From contig CALDLG010000188.1 in NCBI GenBank assembly GCA_937910785.1, positions 1 through 10,715 on the forward strand: a stretch of 10,715 bases of DNA, given 5' to 3'. A model generated the notes under the pieces. It saw only the letters and a list, made by a program, of their open reading frames with translations. It had not been told where the DNA came from and ran no database searches. The DNA is from an uncultured Lachnospiraceae bacterium (lineage in GTDB: Bacteria; Bacillota; Clostridia; Lachnospirales; Lachnospiraceae). Of this stretch, positions 6,391 to 10,715 are shown in pieces. Numbering within the stretch: position 1 is the stretch's first letter; each line of letters opens with the position of its first letter. The position numbers and the translations under genes are program-made.

Positions 6391-7161
6391 ATGATGTTAT
6401 ATCAGAATCTATTAGACACAATTACAGACAAATGCAGGCAGATTTTCGGCGCGGATCTGATCGGAGTCTACCTGCATGGTTCCATGGCAATGGGATGCTT
6501 TCATCCGCAAAAAAGCGATATCGATCTGATCATCGTAGTCCGAAACCCCATCACCGATCAGCAGAAGCTGCGATTTATGAACCATATCGTGGCCTGCAAT
6601 CAGATGGCCCCGGAAAAGGGAATCGAGCTCAGCATTGTCCGGAAAGAGGTTTGTATTAAATTTAATTACCCGACGCCTTTTGAACTGCACTTTTCCAATA
6701 CGCATCTGCCATGGTTTCTCGCTAATCCGGCAGATTATATTCGAAAAATGATCGGTACCGATAAAGATCTGGCCGCCCACTTTACAATCATCAAAAAATA
6801 CGGGATTGTATTATGGGGAGCGGCGGTGGACGATGTCTTTGCCGATGTACCGAAAGGTGACTATATCGACAGCATTCTGTACGATGTGGAGAATGCCGGA
6901 GAAGATGTTTTGAAAAATCCCGTTTATGTGATTCTGAATCTATGCAGAACGGCAGCTTTTCTGACAGATGATCTCATTCTTTCCAAGAAACAGGGCGGTG
7001 AATGGGCCCTGCAAAATCTTCCCGAACAATACCATTCTCTCATCTCCAATGCCATACAATGTTATATATCTGGAAATGACATGTGTGTCAATAGTTTGGA
7101 AGCCCGCAGTTTTGTTGACAGTTTGATGCAGAGAATCCGGGCTCTGTCATCCTGTGAATGA
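6391..7161 (+). CDS. AadA-like aminoglycoside nucleotidyltransferase (adenylyltransferase)
   Basis: A nucleotidyltransferase resembling the AadA/ANT(9) enzymes that adenylylate streptomycin or spectinomycin. The N-terminal fold carries HGSMAMGCF (29-37), the metal-binding SDID (Asp43, Asp45) and a third acid at about Glu79 in ELSIV. The C-terminal helical domain matches the aadenylyltransferase C-terminal (DUF4111) pattern: a YVILNLCRTAAFL segment (179-191), EWALQNLPEQY (204-214), then a helix-rich end. The length (256) agrees with AadA. Two adjacent ATGs exist. GGAAGAGG lies 3 bases before the first and 6 before the second (6394), so the second may be the true start. Whether it gives resistance or acts on another substrate is open; no mobile gene adjoins it, suggesting a chromosomal gene. 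Confidence 0.85.
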   Translation: MMLYQNLLDTITDKCRQIFGADLIGVYLHGSMAMGCFHPQKSDIDLIIVVRNPITDQQKLRFMNHIVACNQMAPEKGIELSIVRKEVCIKFNYPTPFELHFSNTHLPWFLANPADYIRKMIGTDKDLAAHFTIIKKYGIVLWGAAVDDVFADVPKGDYIDSILYDVENAGEDVLKNPVYVILNLCRTAAFLTDDLILSKKQGGEWALQNLPEQYHSLISNAIQCYISGNDMCVNSLEARSFVDSLMQRIRALSSCE

Positions 7162-7189
7162 GAAAGCTCAGCATAAATATATTTCTTTT

Positions 7190-7615
7190 TTACTTCTCCC
7201 CAAGTATTTTACACATCCAAAAATGTGGGCAGGATTCTTCAAAATCCATTTCGCCGTATTGTTTATAACCATTCTTTTCGTAGAATTTAACAGCCCCGGA
7301 CTGTGCGTGTAGAAAAACACATTTCCCACCGGCTTTCTCAATTTCTGTTTCAGCACATTTTAACAGAAATGAGCCAAGATTTTTTCCGCGATATCGTTTC
7401 ATTACCGCAATCCGTCCAATGAAACAGCTTCCGTCATTTTCTGCCTTAAAAAAGCGGCACGTTGCCACAGGAGCATTATTATCATACAAAACAATATGCT
7501 TTGCACGTTTATCTATTTCATCAAACTCATTATGAAATCCCTGTTCTTCTACAAACACCGCCCGTCTGATTTCCGCGGCTTCATCCGGCAGGGTATCGTA
7601 AATCAGTATATTCAT
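7190..7615 (-). CDS. GNAT-family N-acetyltransferase (ElaA-type)
   Basis: A 141-residue acetyl-CoA-dependent transferase. The N-terminal RRAVFVEEQGF and following DEID (17-35) are the hallmark of the ElaA-like group; motif A, with the pyrophosphate loop RGKNLGS (76-82), follows GRIAVMKRY; and the C-terminal FYEKNGYKQYGEMDFEE with a His131 segment completes the fold. The acceptor is unknown. GGAGGTG lies about 11 bases before the ATG, slightly far, but the nearer ATG is out of frame. It converges on the nucleotidyltransferase gene with a 28-base gap. Confidence 0.88.
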   Translation of the reverse strand: MNILIYDTLPDEAAEIRRAVFVEEQGFHNEFDEIDKRAKHIVLYDNNAPVATCRFFKAENDGSCFIGRIAVMKRYRGKNLGSFLLKCAETEIEKAGGKCVFLHAQSGAVKFYEKNGYKQYGEMDFEESCPHFWMCKILGEK

Positions 7616-7716
7616 TTATCATTTGTCACCTCCATAAAAGTATAAGGCACTCAGGAACCAACCTTATAACACAATGTCGTGCCGTACCTGCGGTTAACTC
7701 CCAAATGCCTTAGAAT

Positions 7717-7738
7717 CACTTTATCCGGTGATAAAGTG
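7717..7738. repeat. Perfect 9-bp inverted repeat upstream of the GNAT gene
   Basis: CACTTTATC (7717-7725) and GATAAAGTG (7730-7738) are exact complements around a 4-base loop. No T-tract follows directly on either strand, so it reads better as a dimeric operator than as a terminator. It lies about 100 bp upstream of the GNAT start. No regulator gene is adjacent. Confidence 0.55.
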
Positions 7739-7958
7739 CAGCAAATATTTTTTAAAATTATAACAATCCGCATAAAAGAAGTCAATACATTTTAAACAGC
7801 CAAAATGCCGCCTTTGTAAAAAAACAAATCCGCTTTACAGACAATCTTTATATGCACTGGAATTGTGAGAAAATAATCTATGCTGAATATGTGATAATAA
7901 AAGGTTTGCAGGCGATTTATATTCTGACAGCCTGTCTAAAAGCACCACTTCCTTGAAA

Positions 7959-7998
7959 AAAGAGGAGTATCCCGTCAAATAGCAAGATATTCCTCTTT
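7959..7998 (-). terminator. Rho-independent terminator of the HD-domain gene
   Basis: The arms 7959-7971 and 7986-7998 pair over 13 bp with one G-T pair and a 14-base loop. Read leftward the stem runs into TTTTTT at its end. It lies about 60 bases after the HD gene's stop. Confidence 0.65.
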
Positions 7999-8059
7999 AA
8001 CAATTTTATTTTCTATATCAGTCACGCAGCAATGCTTAAAGTAACTACTAAATATCCCT

Positions 8060-8725
8060 CTAGCAGCCCTTCTCCATCGCCTCCGCGACGTCGGCCTCAC
8101 AGCTTCTCATCGCCTGAATTGTCCTGTCAAAGAGATCATCCAGTTCCCATCCAAGCATCTGCGCCCCCTGAGAAATAACCTCTCTGGAACAACCCGCCGC
8201 AAATTTCTTATCCTTAAATTTCTTTTTCAGGCTCTTAGTCTCCATATCCAACGTGCTCTTCGACGGGCGCATCAAAGCGCAGGACCAGATCAAACCTGTA
8301 AGTTCATCGACGGCAAAAAGCACCTTCTCCATCTCCAGTTTCGGCTCCTGCTCACTGCAAAGCCCATAACCGTGGGAACAGATTGCATAAATCATATCTT
8401 CGCTCACTCCTGCTTTTCGCAGAAGTTCCGGCGCTTTCTGACAATGTTCTTCCGGATAACACTCGAAATCGATGTCATGAAGAAGTCCGGTGATTCCCCA
8501 GAACTCTTCTTCCTTTTCATACCCCAATTCCTTAGCATACCAGCGCATAACACCTTCCACCGTCAACGCATGCTGGCGATGAAAAGGCTCTTTATTATAT
8601 TCTTTCAGCAGCTCCCATGCCTGCTTTCGGGAAATGCTGCTTTTTCGCTCCTCATGCCCGGCTTTCTCTGCCGCTTTGTGGACGTTTCCGGTATGGTCGG
8701 AGGATTTTCTTTCCAGACTTTTCAT
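8060..8725 (-). CDS. HD-domain phosphohydrolase
   Basis: A metal-dependent phosphohydrolase of the HD superfamily. Putative ligands are His52 in RQHALTVEGVM, His83-Asp84 in GLLHDIDFE, His118 in SHGYG and Asp140 in VDELTGL. Relatives commonly begin near the equivalent of residue 31 (SRKQAWELLKEYNKEPF). The first 30 residues here are polar and low-grade, and the ATG at 8725 lacks a ribosome site. GAGGAG precedes Ile31 by 12 bases, but there is no standard start there. The end of an integrative element lies just upstream, so the native 5' end may have been altered. Substrate unknown (nucleotides are usual). It has a promoter at 8798-8826 and a terminator at 7959-7998. Confidence 0.85.
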   Translation of the reverse strand: MKSLERKSSDHTGNVHKAAEKAGHEERKSSISRKQAWELLKEYNKEPFHRQHALTVEGVMRWYAKELGYEKEEEFWGITGLLHDIDFECYPEEHCQKAPELLRKAGVSEDMIYAICSHGYGLCSEQEPKLEMEKVLFAVDELTGLIWSCALMRPSKSTLDMETKSLKKKFKDKKFAAGCSREVISQGAQMLGWELDDLFDRTIQAMRSCEADVAEAMEKGC

Positions 8726-8747
8726 CGTCGGGAACAGTCACGCAGTT

Positions 8748-8826
8748 AATCCACATTAGTCCAAACAAGAGCAACTACGCTTAAATCCTCGGTTTTCATT
8801 ATATAACACCAATCCATATTAGTCCA
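8748..8826 (+). repeat. 16-bp imperfect direct repeat near the element end (candidate attachment-site region)
   Basis: AATCCACATTAGTCCA (8748-8763) and AATCCATATTAGTCCA (8811-8826) match at 15 of 16 bases, 63 bp apart. They lie beyond the 3' end of the integrase gene, where Tn916-type elements have their attachment site. The second copy overlaps the -35 of the HD gene. Without the other element end, the core cannot be fixed. Confidence 0.45.
8798..8826 (-). promoter_or_regulatory. Putative promoter of the HD-domain gene
   Basis: Leftward, TGGACT (8821-8826) and a perfect TATAAT (8798-8803) are 17 bases apart, about 70 bases upstream of the HD start codon. The -35 is part of the second 16-bp repeat, so it may be contributed by the element or formed at the junction. 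Confidence 0.5.
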
Positions 8827-8841
8827 CCAAAGTCCATAAAT

Positions 8842-8878
8842 TTGATGTCTTTTTGATGTACTTTCTTTCTTTTGATGT
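8842..8878 (+). repeat. Three TTGATGT direct repeats, candidate integrase arm-type sites
   Basis: TTGATGT starts at 8842, 8853 and 8872, each preceded by T, between the putative junction and the integrase stop. Integrases with a Tn916-type N-terminal domain bind short direct repeats near the element ends in addition to the core site, and these are the best candidates here. The spacing is 11 and 19 bp. Confidence 0.4.
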
Positions 8879-8886
8879 CAGGTACG

Positions 8887-8924
8887 TTTTAGGAATCGCC
8901 CCTCTCAAGGACTTCTTCCTAAAA
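8887..8924. repeat. 9-bp inverted repeat around the integrase stop codon
   Basis: TTTTAGGAA (8887-8895) and TTCCTAAAA (8916-8924) are perfect complements with a 20-base loop; the integrase TAG (8919-8921) lies in the right arm. No T-tract follows on the leftward transcript beyond the stem itself, so it is a doubtful terminator. Confidence 0.4.
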
Positions 8925-10151
8925 AATATCACTATTCTTTTCCAGGGCTTTGATTGCTTCCCTTTTCTTTGTTTCCGTTGCCTCCGCATATATATCCATC
9001 GTAGTTTCAATATTTGCGTGTCCCATGATACTCTGGATCACTTTGAGGTTTGTTTCATTTTCACAAAATCTCGTACAAAACGTATGCCTGATGTGGTGGC
9101 ACGAAAAATGGGGAATCAATACCGGGCGTCTGCTCTCCCGTTTTGCCTTAATGATTTCTTCGGCATTGTAGGCTTCGTATATTCGTTTGATTGCATGGTT
9201 GATCACACTCGGCTTATGGATAATGCCGTCCTTGTTACAGAAGATAAATCCGCTCATTCCATCAACAACCTGCACATTAAAACCACTTTCTTTCTGTGCT
9301 TCATACTCATTCCGAAAAGCCTTTTCAACAGCTTCCATCATCGGTATGATACGCACCCCAGCTTCAGTTTTGGGTGTAGAGATATGAAATTCGCTCTTTC
9401 CATTCTCCATTACCCGGTAAATCGCTGCATGGTTGATACTAATGGTCTTATTATCATAGTCTAAATCTTCCCAACGCAAACCTATCATTTCTCCAATGCG
9501 GCATCCGGTTCCGAAAAGAGCTGTGAACAATGGCAACCAATGGCAGTACACCGGGCTTTCAGATATGTAGTTCAGAAATGCCCTCTGCTGTTCCAACGTA
9601 AGTGCGTGTCTGATGCCTTTGTTCTTCCCGTCTTTCTTCTTTATCTCCGCCATTACACCACTTGCGGGATTATTGCGTATCACATCATCTCTGACCGCCA
9701 TCTGAAAGGTAGGGTGCAGTACGGTATGGATATTATCCAGCGTATTCGGCTGCAATCCCATTTCATTCAACAGTGAATAGTAAAAGAAACGCACATCGGA
9801 ATATTTTATATCGCTGATAATCCTTTTTCCGAATGTATCCCTAACATAATGGTCATACATATATTTGTAATTTACCCTTGTGTGTTCCTTTAAGTCATAC
9901 TTTGTTGATATGTACCTGTCAAAAGCGTAGTTTAATGTTGTCTTTCCGCTGCAATAGCTTTCCAGACCGTCAAGCTGGTCACGGACAAGGGCTTTTTCCT
10001 TTTCCCGCAACTCCATCAAGTCATTTGCATATACAACGTGTCTTTTTCCGCTTGGATCAGTGTATTGGTAGATATACCTTTTGTCGCTTTTCCTTTGGCT
10101 CTCACCCTTCCTTAATACTCTGCCTTTTAAATCTTTCCGTGATTTTGACAT
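8919..10151 (-). CDS. Tyrosine integrase, Tn916 family
   Basis: A site-specific recombinase that would excise and insert the element. Domains in order: a Tn916-type N-terminal arm-binding domain (about 5-55, with KDLKGRVLRKGESQRKSDKR and YQYTDPSGKRHVVYA), a SAM-like core-binding domain (about 70-170), and the catalytic domain (about 180-410). Catalytic residues are all present: Arg218 (GTGCRIGE), Lys261 (TPKTEAG), His352 and Arg355 (HHIRHTF), His378 (MGHAN) and Tyr388 (MDIYAEAT). The length of 410 is normal for the family, so it appears intact. AAGGTGG lies about 8 bases before the ATG. It follows the ribbon-helix-helix gene by 44 bases in the same direction and is probably co-transcribed with it. 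Confidence 0.96.
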   Translation of the reverse strand: MSKSRKDLKGRVLRKGESQRKSDKRYIYQYTDPSGKRHVVYANDLMELREKEKALVRDQLDGLESYCSGKTTLNYAFDRYISTKYDLKEHTRVNYKYMYDHYVRDTFGKRIISDIKYSDVRFFYYSLLNEMGLQPNTLDNIHTVLHPTFQMAVRDDVIRNNPASGVMAEIKKKDGKNKGIRHALTLEQQRAFLNYISESPVYCHWLPLFTALFGTGCRIGEMIGLRWEDLDYDNKTISINHAAIYRVMENGKSEFHISTPKTEAGVRIIPMMEAVEKAFRNEYEAQKESGFNVQVVDGMSGFIFCNKDGIIHKPSVINHAIKRIYEAYNAEEIIKAKRESRRPVLIPHFSCHHIRHTFCTRFCENETNLKVIQSIMGHANIETTMDIYAEATETKKREAIKALEKNSDIF

Positions 10152-10195
10152 AATGCACCACCTTCCTTTTTAACAGAAAGAGGTCACAAATGCCA

Positions 10196-10381
10196 TTACT
10201 CGCTCTTTTCTTTTTTCTCCTGCTCACGCAGCTTGTTAAATCCCTGAACGAGCGTCTGTGTTATGGTCAGATTATGATTGCTGGCATACTCTGTTATATC
10301 TGTATGCTCGTCTTTTGTGAGGCGGATAAAAACACCTTCACTCCTCGGATTTTCCAATCTCGGTCTACCCGTTCTTGCCAC
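10196..10381 (-). CDS. Ribbon-helix-helix DNA-binding protein
   Basis: A 61-residue protein with a basic N-terminal tail (ARTGRPR), a beta strand GVFIRLTKDEH (16-26), helix ITEYASNHN and helix TITQTLVQGFNKLREQEKK, the CopG/Arc/MobC-like fold. It may be a repressor of the integrase operon or an accessory factor of mobilisation. The start is GTG, chosen because AAAGGTAGG lies about 9 bases upstream; the nearby ATG at 10388 is in another frame that soon stops. A strong promoter overlaid by a 14-bp inverted repeat precedes it, which suits autoregulation. The integrase follows after 44 bases. Confidence 0.75.
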   Translation of the reverse strand: MARTGRPRLENPRSEGVFIRLTKDEHTDITEYASNHNLTITQTLVQGFNKLREQEKKEKSE

Positions 10382-10414
10382 CCGCCATCACCTACCTTTC
10401 ATAATCTCACTAAC

Positions 10415-10443
10415 ATCATACTACTTGTATATCAAAAAGTCAA
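10415..10443 (-). promoter_or_regulatory. Promoter of the ribbon-helix-helix and integrase genes
   Basis: Leftward, TTGACT (10438-10443) and TATGAT (10415-10420) are separated by 17 bases, each one mismatch from consensus. The predicted transcript starts about 25-30 bases before the GTG. Confidence 0.65.
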
Positions 10444-10461
10444 TCATTTTTTGATATACAA
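10425..10461. promoter_or_regulatory. 14-bp perfect inverted repeat over the promoter, putative operator
   Basis: TTGTATATCAAAAA (10425-10438) and TTTTTGATATACAA (10448-10461) are exact complements around 9 bases that contain most of the -35. The left arm covers the spacer. No T-tract follows on the leftward strand, so a terminator for the upstream gene is less likely than an operator, probably for the adjacent ribbon-helix-helix protein. Confidence 0.55.
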
Positions 10462-10489
10462 TAATTTGTTTCCTCTTTTCTGACCAAAT

Positions 10490-10672
10490 CTACACACGAA
10501 AAGTTTCCAGATATTCTTCAAAAATCGGCACACTCACAAGGGTAATACGGTTTATCTTATATACCGCATGGGCTTCCTGCGCCAGTTTCATAAAACTGTG
10601 CTTGCTCATTGAATACCTCTCCGCCCCTTCGTCATATCTGATAAAATCTTTCTTTTTAACTTTTGCCTCCAT
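10490..10672 (-). CDS. DUF6462-like small HTH protein (excisionase-like)
   Basis: A 60-residue protein with the pattern of DUF6462 proteins of Firmicute mobile elements: a basic start (KVKKKDFIRYDEGAERYSMS), a helix-turn-helix (about 13-40) and a C-terminal IFEEYLETFR. Such small winged or MerR-like HTH proteins resemble excisionases and could bend DNA at the element ends or regulate transfer genes. AGGTGGAG lies just before the ATG. It precedes the ribbon-helix-helix gene by about 110 bases in the same direction, with a separate promoter between. Its own promoter is beyond the window edge or in the last 40 bases. Confidence 0.75.
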   Translation of the reverse strand: MEAKVKKKDFIRYDEGAERYSMSKHSFMKLAQEAHAVYKINRITLVSVPIFEEYLETFRV

Positions 10673-10715
10673 TCTCCACCTCTTTCCTAAAGATTGTTCC
10701 TTTTCTCTTGCTATG

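Larger units (their letters stand above)
7616..8059. other. Gene-free stretch between the GNAT and HD genes
   Basis: About 440 bp, AT-rich, with no convincing reading frame. It holds a perfect 9-bp inverted repeat (7717-7738) and the leftward terminator of the HD gene (7959-7998). I could not find a strong promoter for the GNAT gene here; TATACT near 7637-7642 (leftward) is a possible -10 without a good -35. The rest shows nothing I can name. Confidence 0.5.
8811..10715. mobile_element. End of a Tn916-like integrative element (partial; continues past the window)
   Basis: The module has an integrase, a ribbon-helix-helix protein and a DUF6462/excisionase-like protein, all leftward, with repeats between the integrase stop and the chromosome-like HD gene. 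The integrase gene points out towards the element end, as in Tn916. The left boundary is approximate, between about 8745 and 8850; the right end, and any conjugation or cargo genes, lie outside the window. No target tRNA gene is visible at the junction. Confidence 0.6.

Noticed and set aside
8019..8745. CAGTCACGCAG at 8019-8029 and 8735-8745 as direct repeats flanking the HD gene
   Set aside because: Only 11 bp match and the flanks diverge at once. A repeat of this size is expected by chance in a window of this length, and no mobility gene lies between.
8735..8826. A tRNA gene as the attachment target
   Set aside because: No cloverleaf or T-loop sequence can be formed in this stretch.
8853..9464. 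203-codon open frame on the + strand opposite the integrase
   Set aside because: It is antisense to the catalytic domain of an intact tyrosine recombinase and reads as low-quality Phe/Ser/Cys-rich sequence.

Overview
The window looks like a chromosomal stretch from a Gram-positive anaerobe of the Clostridia, most likely Lachnospiraceae. The grounds are moderate GC, strong AGGAGG-type ribosome sites, TTG and GTG starts, and an accessory module (a Tn916-type integrase next to small DUF6462-like and ribbon-helix-helix proteins) common in that family. Every assignment was made by reading the sequence; no database search was run.

Left part (114-1173): a leftward gene for an exported, Asp-rich, probably calcium-binding protein. 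Its promoter carries four 7-bp repeats at an exact 11-bp period, the pattern expected for an OmpR/PhoB-family response regulator.

AT-rich block (about 1180-4700): a compact type II restriction-modification system. A very acidic 58-residue protein and a 745-residue DNA methyltransferase with Zn-ribbon insertions read rightward. A ScaI-like restriction endonuclease and an XRE-type controller (C) protein read leftward and converge on the methyltransferase at a shared bidirectional hairpin. The controller gene lies first in its operon and its stop is almost in contact with the endonuclease start, the usual layout of C-regulated systems that delay nuclease expression until the methylase has acted.

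Middle part (4720-8725): single-gene housekeeping or accessory units, most with a recognisable promoter or terminator. They are a nitrilase-superfamily amidohydrolase, an ACT-domain protein, an AadA-like aminoglycoside nucleotidyltransferase, a GNAT acetyltransferase of the ElaA type, and an HD-domain phosphohydrolase.

Right part (about 8811-10715): the end of an integrative element that runs off the window. In leftward order of transcription it has a DUF6462/excisionase-like HTH protein, a ribbon-helix-helix protein whose promoter is overlaid by a 14-bp perfect inverted repeat, and a Tn916-family tyrosine integrase with its catalytic residues intact. Beyond the integrase come three short direct repeats that could be arm-type integrase sites, then a 16-bp imperfect direct repeat that may mark the junction with the chromosome. 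The HD gene's promoter appears to straddle that junction.
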